The notes below the pieces were generated by a model that did not search any database, was not told where the DNA came from, and worked only from the letters and a program-made list of their open reading frames with translations. 17,815 bases of DNA from the NCBI GenBank assembly GCA_900547855.1, contig URIK01000019.1, positions 1 through 17,815 on the forward strand, written 5' to 3'. This document shows, piece by piece, positions 6,903-13,300 of this stretch (positions within the stretch are counted from its first letter, which is position 1; every line of letters starts with the position of its first letter). The DNA comes from an uncultured Collinsella sp. (GTDB lineage Bacteria; Actinomycetota; Coriobacteriia; Coriobacteriales; Coriobacteriaceae). A program made the position numbers and the translations under genes.

Positions 6903-8192
6903 ATGAGCAAGACAATAGTTAGGCCCACGCTTTCGCTGGGCAACCACATCTATCTGTATCGCCTGCTGCGCGACGCGATTGGGTGCGGCAAGCAAACGTT
7001 TATGACACAGGTCGAGGAGGCGCTCGCCGCTGGCGACATGACCGCTTATGACCTGGGCTTCGAGTCCACGCGCGAGCTGCTCGAGGAGCTCGACGACTGC
7101 ATTAAGCTGACCGTCTTTAAAGGCGGCCGCCTGTATGCCACGGTCATCGCCAACGAGGCCTGGGATGCCGCGCTTGCCAAGGGCGAGGACAAGCCCAAGA
7201 CCGCCAAGGGCGCCAAGCAGTCCTACAAAAAGAAAAAGCGCGGTGAGAAGGACCTCAAGGCCGTGCGCCCCAAGCACGTTAAGCGTCCCGAGCCCGAAGC
7301 CATGGTTGAAGCCGCGCCGGAACCCGAGCCCGAGACAGAGATCGAAGTCGCTATTGAGGTAACGGCAGAAGCCGAAACCGAAATCGCCGCCACGACCGAT
7401 TCCGAAGTCATATCCGAGCAGGAAGCCACTGTGGAGCTCAACGAAGCGCCCAAGTCGACAACCGAAGAAGCCGCTGACCAACCCGAGCCGTCTGCGTTCC
7501 AAAACAGCGATGTCTTTGGCGACGAGGCCGAGGACAATCAGCCCGACGAGTCCGCTGATCAAGACGCTACCGAGTCGGCGCCGGAGCCCGAGACGCCGCA
7601 GCCCGCCATCTCGCTCACGGTCGTCTACGACCCCGAGAACGCCAATGCCGGCATCACCACCATGGCATCCACGCCCATCGAGGCAAAGCCATCTGTCGAG
7701 GCAAAGGATGCCCCTCAAGCCAAGACCAAAACCGAGACCGAAGACACGTCCGTCCCCGTGGAGCCGACAGATTCCGCAGCTAAGCCGGAAGCGGCGCCTG
7801 AGCCTGAGCCTGTCATCGAGTCCGCATCCACACCCGTCTATGACCAGATTCCCGCACCTGTACCGGCTCCGGTCCCCGCACCCGCAGCACCTGCCATCCC
7901 CGAGGACTTCCCCATCGATTTCGCAACCGAGGTCTTCTGCCCCGGCCCGCTTCTGCACCAGTTGTCGACCTATCTCCCCTACGGCGCCGATACCCTCGGC
8001 ATCGTCGGCGAGTACTACTGGATCGCCCGCGAGCGCGGTACCATCGAGGCCGCGCGAAACCGCGCAAGCTTCCCCCTGCGCTACACGCAGGCCGGCGAGC
8101 GCCGCGAGGTTACCGTGCGCATCCGCCGCAACACCACCGGTGGCCTCGGATCAACCTGGGCCATCGATAAAGTCGAAGAACCCGAGCAGTAA
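6903..8192 (+). CDS. Unrecognised three-part protein: LOTUS/winged-helix-like N-terminus, acidic linker, conserved-looking C-terminus
   Basis: This 429-residue protein is not one I can name. Residues about 10-92 form a compact domain whose pattern (RLLRDAIG..., YDLGFESTRELLEEL, IKLTVFKGGRLYATV) resembles OST-HTH/LOTUS or another winged-helix RNA/DNA-binding module; this is a shape resemblance only. A lysine-rich patch follows at about 97-128. The middle (about 129-335) is low-complexity Glu/Pro/Ala/Thr, strongly acidic, ending in PAP repeats, and is probably disordered. The last 95 or so residues look folded (FPIDFATEVFCPGPLLHQL, YYWIARERGTIEAAR, VTVRIRRNTTGG). There is no signal peptide or membrane span, so it should be cytoplasmic. 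The ATG at 6903 has AGAGGAG 8 bases upstream; an in-frame start at 6864 lies before the promoter-like element and is rejected. The gene is monocistronic with its own promoter and a strong terminator. Confidence 0.85.
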   Translation: MSKTIVRPTLSLGNHIYLYRLLRDAIGCGKQTFMTQVEEALAAGDMTAYDLGFESTRELLEELDDCIKLTVFKGGRLYATVIANEAWDAALAKGEDKPKTAKGAKQSYKKKKRGEKDLKAVRPKHVKRPEPEAMVEAAPEPEPETEIEVAIEVTAEAETEIAATTDSEVISEQEATVELNEAPKSTTEEAADQPEPSAFQNSDVFGDEAEDNQPDESADQDATESAPEPETPQPAISLTVVYDPENANAGITTMASTPIEAKPSVEAKDAPQAKTKTETEDTSVPVEPTDSAAKPEAAPEPEPVIESASTPVYDQIPAPVPAPVPAPAAPAIPEDFPIDFATEVFCPGPLLHQLSTYLPYGADTLGIVGEYYWIARERGTIEAARNRASFPLRYTQAGERREVTVRIRRNTTGGLGSTWAIDKVEEPEQ

Positions 8193-8196
8193 CGAC

Positions 8197-8234
8197 AAAC
8201 GGCTCAAATCCAAATCAGGATTTGAGCCGTTTTT
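8197..8234 (+). terminator. Strong intrinsic terminator
   Basis: AAACGGCTCAAATCC (8197-8211) and GGATTTGAGCCGTTT (8218-8232) form a perfect 15-bp stem with a 6-base loop, ending in a T run (TTTTTATTTG). It starts 5 bases after the stop codon of the gene ending at 8192. Confidence 0.95.
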
Positions 8235-8247
8235 ATTTGTTGATGTT

Positions 8248-8403
8248 GCGTAACCAACAGCGAGCGGGCCGCAAGTGCCCCAGGTTGCCGTGAAAGAGGA
8301 GCGACGCGTACTTCGGTACGCGAGCGACGGCTTGAACGGCAAGATGGGGTGCTTGCGACCCGCGCAGCGTCGAGCAGTTACGCGGTTTGGAAAACCGCGT
8401 AAC
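8248..8403. other. Highly structured intergenic element (candidate ncRNA or dispersed repeat)
   Basis: The stretch folds into one nested structure. GCGGG (8264-8268) pairs with CCCGC (8359-8363). GCAAGTGCCCCA (8271-8282) pairs with TGGGGTGCTTGC (8345-8356), with two G-U pairs. TTGCCGT (8285-8291) pairs with ACGGCAA (8336-8342). At the tip CGCGTAC-TTCG-GTACGCG (8305-8322) is a perfect hairpin with a UUCG tetraloop. A second hairpin follows: GTTACGCGGTTT (8377-8388) with AAACCGCGTAAC (8392-8403). GCGTAAC occurs at both ends (8248-8254 and 8397-8403), and GTTACGC (8377-8383) could pair with either copy. It lies between two convergent genes, after a complete plus-strand terminator and beside the ettA stop. 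No T run follows the last stem in either direction, so it is not a simple terminator. It could be an ncRNA, an ettA 3'-end structure or a REP/MITE-like dispersed element. Confidence 0.7.
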
Positions 8404-8406
8404 GAT

Positions 8407-10086
8407 CTAGTCGCGCGTCAGCTTACGGTGAATACGATGCGGCTGGGCTGCGTCCTCGCCTAGGCGCTCGATGCGGTTGGCCTGATAGGCCTCGAAGTTG
8501 CCCTCGAACCAATACCAGTTGCCCGGGTTCTCGTCGGTGCCCTCCCACGCCAGAATGTGCGTGGCGACGCGGTCCAGGAACATACGGTCGTGGCTAATAA
8601 CCACCGAGCAGCCCGGGAACTCAAGCAGCGCCGCTTCGAGCGAGGACAGCGTCTCGACGTCGAGGTCGTTCGTGGGCTCGTCGAGGAGCAGCAGGTTGCC
8701 GCCCTGCTTGAGCGTGAGCGCCAGGTTCAGACGGTTGCGCTCGCCACCGGAGAGTACGCCAGCGCGCTTCTGCTGGTCCTGGCCCTTAAAGCCAAAGCTC
8801 GCCACATAAGCGCGGCTCGGAACCTCGGTCTCGCCGACCATCATGTGGTCCAAGCCGTCCGAGACGACCTCCCACAGGTTCTTGTCGGGGTCGATGCCAG
8901 AACGGTTCTGATCGACATAGGAAATCTTGACGGTCTCGCCCACCTCGAGCTCGCCCGAAGTCAGCGGCTCCAGGCCCACGATGGTCTTGAACAGCGTGGT
9001 CTTACCGACACCGTTGGGGCCGATGACACCCACGATGCCGTTGCGCGGCAGGGTGAACGATAGGTCGTCGATGAGCACGCGACCGTCGAATTCCTTGTGC
9101 AGGTGATGGGCCTCGAGCACCTTGTTGCCCAGACGCGGGCCCACAGGGATGCGGATGTCGGTCCAGTCGAGCTTCTGACTTGCGCGGGCCTCGGCCTCCA
9201 TCTCCTCGTAGCGAGCCAGACGGGCCTTGTTCTTTGCCTGGCGAGCCTTGGGCGAGCTGCGTACCCACTCGAGCTCGGCCTCCATGCGCTTGGCAAGCTT
9301 GGCATCGCGGTTGCCCTGCGCCTCGATACGGGCGGCCTTGGTCTCCAGATACGTGGAGTAGTTGCCCTTGTAGGGATAAAGGTGGCCGCGGTCGACCTCG
9401 CAGATCCACTCGGCAACGTTATCCAGGAAGTAGCGATCGTGCGTGACAGCAAGCACCGCGCCCTGGTAGTTGTGAAGGAAGTGCTCGAGCCACAGGATCG
9501 ACTCAGCGTCTAGGTGGTTTGTGGGCTCGTCAAGCAGCAGCAGGTCGGGAGCCTCGAGCAGCAGCTTGCACAGGGCCACGCGACGGCGCTCGCCGCCGGA
9601 AAGTACGTTGACCGGCATGTCGGAATCGGGCAGCTGCAGGGCGTCCATGGCCTGGCCGAGCTTGGAATCGATATCCCAGCCATCAGCGGCGTCGATCTCG
9701 TCCTGGAGCTTGCCCATCTCGGCCATGAGGGCGTCCATGTCGCAGTCCGGGTCGCACATCTCCTCGCCGATCTTGTTGAAGCGATCGACTTTGGCAATCA
9801 TGTCGCCAAACGCCATGCGCACGTTCTCGATGACGGTCTTGTCGTCGTCGAGCGGCGGCTCCTGCTGCAGGATACCCACGGTGTAGCCGGGGGTGAGCCT
9901 GGCATCGCCGTTGGAGACCTCCTCGATGCCGGCCATAATCTTGAGCAGGGTCGACTTGCCCATGCCGTTGGGGCCCACGACGCCGATCTTGGCACCGGGG
10001 TAGAAGCTCAGGGTCACGTCGTCAAGGATTACCTTGTCGCCATGGGCCTTACGAGCCTGATACATCTGGTAGATAAACTCCGCCAT
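8407..10086 (-). CDS. ettA: ABC-F ATPase, energy-dependent translational throttle protein EttA
   Basis: This is a 559-residue ABC-F protein with two ATP-binding cassettes and no membrane domain. EttA binds the ribosomal E site and gates translation according to energy state. Cassette 1 has Walker A GPNGMGKS (38-45), signature LSGGE (162-166) and Walker B LLLLDEP with Glu187. An inserted arm lies at about 95-138. The inter-cassette linker (about 242-320) is Lys/Arg-rich and helical (KARQAKNKARLARYEEM), as needed for contact with tRNA and rRNA. Cassette 2 has GPNGVGKT (356-363), a second LSGGE and LLLDEPTNDLD. Length and arm match EttA (about 555 residues) better than Uup or the resistance-type ABC-Fs. 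The start at 10086 gives the conserved MAEFIYQM opening; the purine-rich AAAGGA lies rather far upstream (about 12-13 bases). It is transcribed alone, converging with the gene ending at 8192. Confidence 0.95.
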   Translation of the reverse strand: MAEFIYQMYQARKAHGDKVILDDVTLSFYPGAKIGVVGPNGMGKSTLLKIMAGIEEVSNGDARLTPGYTVGILQQEPPLDDDKTVIENVRMAFGDMIAKVDRFNKIGEEMCDPDCDMDALMAEMGKLQDEIDAADGWDIDSKLGQAMDALQLPDSDMPVNVLSGGERRRVALCKLLLEAPDLLLLDEPTNHLDAESILWLEHFLHNYQGAVLAVTHDRYFLDNVAEWICEVDRGHLYPYKGNYSTYLETKAARIEAQGNRDAKLAKRMEAELEWVRSSPKARQAKNKARLARYEEMEAEARASQKLDWTDIRIPVGPRLGNKVLEAHHLHKEFDGRVLIDDLSFTLPRNGIVGVIGPNGVGKTTLFKTIVGLEPLTSGELEVGETVKISYVDQNRSGIDPDKNLWEVVSDGLDHMMVGETEVPSRAYVASFGFKGQDQQKRAGVLSGGERNRLNLALTLKQGGNLLLLDEPTNDLDVETLSSLEAALLEFPGCSVVISHDRMFLDRVATHILAWEGTDENPGNWYWFEGNFEAYQANRIERLGEDAAQPHRIHRKLTRD

Positions 10087-10177
10087 TTGCCTGTTTTATC
10101 CTTTCTACCTGCTGTTTCCCTATTCTTGTTTCGCCTAAGTGGAAACGAAATGGAAAAACCAGCTCTGAAACGTAACG

Positions 10178-10204
10178 AAAAAGGGGCATGGTTGCCCATA
10201 CCCC
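10178..10204 (-). terminator. Intrinsic terminator of the sdpR-sdpI operon
   Basis: On the minus strand GGGGTATGG pairs with CCATGCCCC (one G-U pair) around the tetraloop GCAA and is followed by five T. It lies between the sdpI-like stop (10272) and ettA. A smaller hairpin, GTTCC-CCC-GGAAC at 10224-10236 followed by TTTTCC on the minus strand, lies just before it and may assist. Confidence 0.88.
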
Positions 10205-10271
10205 CTAATACTACCTGGGAAAAGTTCCCCCGGAACATACTATGAACTGCGTACGCTAGTTTTCCGCAACC

Positions 10272-10976
10272 TTAGCGAGCGGCTCGCTGCGATTTGCGCC
10301 ACAGCAGATACGAGTAGACGTAGACGGCTCCAACCGAACCAAACGCCAGAACCGCAATCACCGCGGCGACGACTTCACTCGAAAGCACGCTGCCTGCCAC
10401 GCCCATCACAATCAGGCCAAAGCCCAGCACCATAAAGTAGGCACCGCCAAAGCGCTGCGTACGGCGCCAGTTCTCGGGATTGGCAAGCGCCCAAGGCGTC
10501 TTGATACCGAGCGTATAGTTCTGCTTCACACGCGGCAAGTAGTTGCCTACGCCGATGAACAGCAAACCGACAACACCGGAAATCAGCACGTTGACCGAAC
10601 CGACCGCCGGCACCACGCCCCAGACCGTAAGCTCTCCCAGCCAGCTTATGGCGCACATGAACAATGTGAAGGCGATTACGAAGCCCTGATAGAACTTGCC
10701 CGAGGTTCGATATGCCTCACCTTTGGGATCGATGCGCGGCACCACGCAGAACATTGCGAGAAGCACCAGAGGCAGCACGCCGAGCGCGGAGGCCATCCAG
10801 CTGGGACCCCAACCGTCGACGGCGCCGTTCGCGCCCCAGTGCGTGGGAATCTGCCCAGGCAAGCTCGGCATCACCATGAGATGCGCTGCGACATTGGCGA
10901 CGCACAGAGCGACCAGCGCAATCCACACGCGCGACGATACCCCCGTGGGGTGAATGCCCTTGTTTTCGTTATTCAT
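10272..10976 (-). CDS. sdpI: SdpI-family integral membrane immunity protein (DUF1648 + SdpI domains)
   Basis: This 234-residue polytopic membrane protein has about six hydrophobic spans. The N-terminus carries the DUF1648 signature, PGQIPTHWGANGAVDGW (40-56). The second half carries the SdpI-family block NYTLGIKTPWALANPENWRR in a loop between spans. In Bacillus subtilis, SdpI protects against the SdpC toxin and also sequesters the SdpR repressor at the membrane; whether this homologue does either is inference. The ATG at 10976 overlaps the last codons of the upstream sdpR-like gene by 8 bases, and GGAAGGTG sits 6 bases before it. A GTG three codons earlier (10985) is possible but less well placed. 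The overlap with an ArsR-type regulator reproduces the sdpRI operon. No SdpC-like toxin gene is visible in the window. Confidence 0.9.
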   Translation of the reverse strand: MNNENKGIHPTGVSSRVWIALVALCVANVAAHLMVMPSLPGQIPTHWGANGAVDGWGPSWMASALGVLPLVLLAMFCVVPRIDPKGEAYRTSGKFYQGFVIAFTLFMCAISWLGELTVWGVVPAVGSVNVLISGVVGLLFIGVGNYLPRVKQNYTLGIKTPWALANPENWRRTQRFGGAYFMVLGFGLIVMGVAGSVLSSEVVAAVIAVLAFGSVGAVYVYSYLLWRKSQRAAR

Positions 10977-11247
10977 CCTTATCACCTTCCGTGTTTGTAA
11001 AGCCCATAAACCAACCGATCAAGTCCTGCATGACGGTAGTGTTTAAGCTGTATACGATGTTTTGACCATGACGTTCGTCGGTTACCAACCCGGCGTTTTT
11101 GAGCGTCGCCAAGTGATGGCTCAGCGACGGCTTACTGATATCGAAATGCTCGGCAAGCTCCCCCGCCGTGCAATTGCCCTCGCGCAGCAACTCCAAAATG
11201 CGCCGTCGCGTTGGATCGGCAAGCGCCTTAAAACCCTCTCCCGGCAT
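10969..11247 (-). CDS. sdpR: ArsR-family repressor, SdpR-like
   Basis: This 92-residue winged-helix regulator belongs to the ArsR/SmtB superfamily. The N-terminus has the typical FKALADPTRRRILELL (6-21). The recognition helix lies in ISKPSLSHHLATLKNAGLV, and the wing in DERHGQNIVYSL. The metal-binding ELCVCDL box of metal-sensing ArsR proteins is absent, in keeping with SdpR rather than a metal sensor. The ATG at 11247 is chosen because AAGGGGGT lies just upstream and the length then matches SdpR (about 90). An ATG pair at 11265-11260 lacks a good ribosome binding site. The gene overlaps sdpI by 8 bases. It likely represses its own operon through the palindrome at 11296-11319. Confidence 0.92.
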   Translation of the reverse strand: MPGEGFKALADPTRRRILELLREGNCTAGELAEHFDISKPSLSHHLATLKNAGLVTDERHGQNIVYSLNTTVMQDLIGWFMGFTNTEGDKDE

Positions 11248-11281
11248 AAGACCCCCTTTCATCATCTCTCATGACGCGCAC

Positions 11282-11319
11282 ACTATACTCAATATTTAGA
11301 TGTTTGTCTAACTATCTAA
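11282..11319 (-). promoter_or_regulatory. sdpRI promoter with overlapping palindromic operator
   Basis: On the minus strand TAGACA (11310-11305) and TATAGT (11287-11282) are 17 bases apart, a near-consensus sigma-70/sigma-A promoter. TTAGAT (11296-11301) and ATCTAA (11314-11319) form a perfect inverted repeat covering the -35 and spacer, with an inner TTAGA/TCTAA alternative (11296-11300, 11307-11311). The predicted start is near 11275, leaving a leader of about 28 bases. The overlap with the -35 fits autorepression by the ArsR-type product. Confidence 0.72.
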
Positions 11320-11376
11320 TCGCAATGCTTCAAACCACATCAAAGCAAACGCCATCGCAACCTATGGGCGATTACC

Positions 11377-11382
11377 TATAAT
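11377..11382 (+). promoter_or_regulatory. -10 element of the tcdA-tatD operon
   Basis: TATAAT matches the consensus exactly and lies 44 bases before the tcdA start. The -35 position (11354-11359, ATCGCA) is poor. No hairpin or operator is evident between it and the CGGAGG ribosome binding site at 11415-11420. Confidence 0.55.
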
Positions 11383-11426
11383 GGCGATAGCTAAAACACG
11401 ACCTGCTTCCCCATCGGAGGATATTT

Positions 11427-12224
11427 ATGACCGAAACCACAGCCGCAACTCCCATCGAGACACGCGACACCAAGCTCGAGATCATCATGGGCCGCGAGGC
11501 ACTCGACAAACTCGCCGCCGCCACGGTGCTGGTGCTCGGCTGCGGAGGTGTGGGCTCCAATTGCTGCGAGGCACTTGTCCGCGGCGGCATTGGTCATTTC
11601 GTCATTCTGGATAAGGACATCATCGCGCCCAGCAATATCAATCGCCAGGCCATCGCCTTTCAAAGCACCATCGGCAAGCGCAAGGTCGATGTTATGGAAG
11701 CCATGATCCACGACATCAATCCAGCCGCTACCGTCTTCAAGCGCACCGAATACCTGTTGAGCGACAATATCGACGAATTTTTCGCGCGCGTTTTGGAGCA
11801 GACGGACGGCAAGCTCGACTACGTCGTCGACGCCATCGACACCATCTCGGCCAAGCTCACCATTGCCAAATATGCTCAGGACCACGACATTCGTTTGGTT
11901 AGCTCCATGGGCGGGGCCAACAAGCTCCATCCCGAGTGCCTCCGCTTTGCCGACATTTTCGATACGGTACGTGACCCCATGAGCCGCATCATGCGCAAAG
12001 AATGCAAGAAGCGCGGAATCAAGAGTCTACATGTACTGTTTAGCTGCGAGGAATCGGTTAAGACACAGCCCCGCGACCCTTCCAATATCCACGAGCGCAC
12101 CGAGCTCGGAACCGCCAGCTTTATGCCGCCCATCATGGGCCAGATGATTGCCGGCGAGGTTATCCGCCAGATCAGTGGCCGCGGCACCGAGCGCGTGCGC
12201 GCCGATGGCCAGCGCTTGGACTAG
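11427..12224 (+). CDS. tcdA: tRNA threonylcarbamoyladenosine dehydratase (ThiF/E1-like)
   Basis: This 265-residue E1-like protein should cyclise t6A at position 37 of ANN-decoding tRNAs to the hydantoin form ct6A using ATP. The adenylating fold is shown by the glycine loop GCGGVGS (38-44), LDKDIIAPSNINRQ with the conserved Asp and Arg, and VVDAIDTISAK. The C-terminus has GTASFMPPIMGQMIAGEVIRQI, the closing helix typical of the TcdA/CsdL/YgdL family rather than ThiF or MoeB. No CXXC zinc pairs are visible, as in TcdA. Length is typical (about 265). The start has CGGAGG 6 bases upstream. It is followed after 14 bases by the TatD-family gene in the same direction, probably co-transcribed. Confidence 0.94.
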   Translation: MTETTAATPIETRDTKLEIIMGREALDKLAAATVLVLGCGGVGSNCCEALVRGGIGHFVILDKDIIAPSNINRQAIAFQSTIGKRKVDVMEAMIHDINPAATVFKRTEYLLSDNIDEFFARVLEQTDGKLDYVVDAIDTISAKLTIAKYAQDHDIRLVSSMGGANKLHPECLRFADIFDTVRDPMSRIMRKECKKRGIKSLHVLFSCEESVKTQPRDPSNIHERTELGTASFMPPIMGQMIAGEVIRQISGRGTERVRADGQRLD

Positions 12225-12238
12225 CGGAGCGCGCCGAG

Positions 12239-13021
12239 ATGGAGCCCCGGTTATTTGATGCACACTGCCATCTTGATTTAATGGCTCACCCGGACGCCGT
12301 TGCCGATGAGGCAACGGCGCTGGGCTTGGGTCTATTTGATTGCGGCGTCGATCCACGCGACTTTTCGGCCGCAAACGAGCGCGCTCGTCGCCACCCGGGC
12401 ATCATCGCCGGCGTTGGGCTTCACCCCTGGTGGCTCGCCGATGGCCACTGCGGTTTTGCCGAAGTCAATCTGCTTTGCGAAGTTGCTGCCCAAGAACGCT
12501 ACATCGGCGAAGTCGGACTCGACTTTTCCGCGCGCTTTGCTGGAAGTGAGCCGCTACAAATACAGGCACTTAACCGGCTCTGCGATGCGCTCGTGCAGCA
12601 TCCTCTTACCGGGCGCGTGATATCAATTCACGCCGTTCGTTCGGCAGGAGCCGTACTGGACGTCCTCGAATCGCATGGACTACTCATCCCAAACCCCGAC
12701 TCCCCCGCTATCATCTTCCACTGGTTTAGCGGCACTTCGGACGAACTCACCCGCGCGCGTAATGCGGGCTGCTATTTTTCCGTCAACGAACGCATGCTCG
12801 CGACCAAGCGCTGTCGCGAATACGCACGACAGATTCCACTCGACCGCCTACTGCTCGAGACCGATGCGCCGGCCGAGCCAAACACAGAAACAAGCACGCA
12901 GTCGCTCATCAGGTCGCTCACAAGGACCTCAGAACGCATCACCTCGCTCAAAAACTGCGACGCAAAGCGCATCGAGTCGATAGTTTTAACAAATGCGCGC
13001 TCTGTTTTTGACCTTCGCTAA
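12239..13021 (+). CDS. TatD-family metal-dependent hydrolase (DNase/exonuclease type)
   Basis: This 260-residue TIM-barrel metallohydrolase has all the metal-site residues of the TatD family: His9 and His11 in DAHCHLD, Glu91 in IGEVGLDF, His131 in SIHAVRSA, His161 in IFHWFSG and Asp209 in LLLETDAP. Family members include 3'-5' exonucleases acting on DNA or RNA (TatD, YcfH/YabD types) and D-aminoacyl-tRNA-processing relatives, so the exact substrate is uncertain. The usual GLDYY is GLDFS here. Length is normal. The start lies 14 bases after tcdA, with CGGAG about 9 bases upstream, so the two are probably one transcript. It converges with the minus-strand gene ending at 13301. Confidence 0.93.
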   Translation: MEPRLFDAHCHLDLMAHPDAVADEATALGLGLFDCGVDPRDFSAANERARRHPGIIAGVGLHPWWLADGHCGFAEVNLLCEVAAQERYIGEVGLDFSARFAGSEPLQIQALNRLCDALVQHPLTGRVISIHAVRSAGAVLDVLESHGLLIPNPDSPAIIFHWFSGTSDELTRARNAGCYFSVNERMLATKRCREYARQIPLDRLLLETDAPAEPNTETSTQSLIRSLTRTSERITSLKNCDAKRIESIVLTNARSVFDLR

Positions 13022-13026
13022 CCCCT

Positions 13027-13259
13027 GGTGTGCAAAAAATGCCAAATATGAGTACTGCTACCGGAATGGATACATTTCTTTTAACTTTCCAACCGCCAGA
13101 ATAATCCTCGATTGTCCGCTAATTAAAGCTTTTACAGTCATTCATCCTGCGTTTTCACAAATCTTAAACCCCTCCAGACGCTCAAATCACGTCTGAAGGG
13201 GTTGATTTTGCTGCGACTAAATTAGTCACAGTACTCATATTTGGCATTTTTTGCACACC
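13027..13259. repeat. Perfect 31-bp inverted repeat bounding a 233-bp intergenic element
   Basis: The 31 bases at 13027-13057 (GGTGTGCAAA ... GAGTACTG) recur as an exact reverse complement at 13229-13259 (CAGTACTC ... TTTGCACACC). Matching stops on both sides: the outer neighbours are T and G, the inner C and A. The 171 bases between are clearly more AT-rich than the flanks and hold a terminator-type hairpin (13167-13203) and the palindrome GACTAA-A-TTAGTC (13215-13227). No transposase and no target-site duplication is seen. Because the flanking genes converge, both copies read in the same sense relative to their upstream gene. It could be a MITE-like element or a 3'-end repeat present at both operon ends. 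Confidence 0.85.
13167..13203. terminator. Hairpin terminator between convergent operons
   Basis: Arms 13167-13180 (AACCCCTCCAGACG) and 13190-13203 (CGTCTGAAGGGGTT) form 13 pairs with one C-A mismatch and a 9-base loop. Plus-strand readout continues GATTTTG; minus-strand readout continues TAAGATTTG. It is probably the shared, bidirectional end of the tatD transcript and the frl-like operon. Confidence 0.65.
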
Positions 13260-13260
13260 G

Positions 13261-13294
13261 GGTCCCGAGGAGGCGCCTGCACCTCCCCGGGACC
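13261..13294 (-). terminator. GC-rich hairpin at the 3' end of the frl-like operon
   Basis: GGTCCCG-A-GGAGG (13261-13273) pairs with CCTCC-C-CGGGACC (13282-13294), 12 pairs and one mismatch, with an 8-base loop. It begins 6 bases after the frlD-like stop codon. No T run follows on the minus strand, so it may protect the 3' end rather than terminate by itself. Confidence 0.55.
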
Positions 13295-13300
13295 GCTCGG

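Noticed and set aside
6759..7958. 399-codon minus-strand open frame rich in Gly, Leu and Arg
   Set aside because: It is the antisense of the Glu/Pro/Ala-rich linker of the plus-strand gene; its composition follows from the repeats, and it runs through the promoter and terminator region.
8275..8463. 62-codon open frame through the structured element
   Set aside because: It runs through the nested stems and into the 3' end of ettA on the other strand; the structure explains the sequence better than coding does.
12993..13196. 67-codon open frame inside the 31-bp repeat element
   Set aside because: No ribosome binding site, it starts inside tatD, and it passes through the inverted repeat and the terminator hairpin.
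13027..13259. Complete insertion sequence
   Set aside because: The interior is only 171 bases with no transposase and no visible target-site duplication; at most a non-autonomous element.
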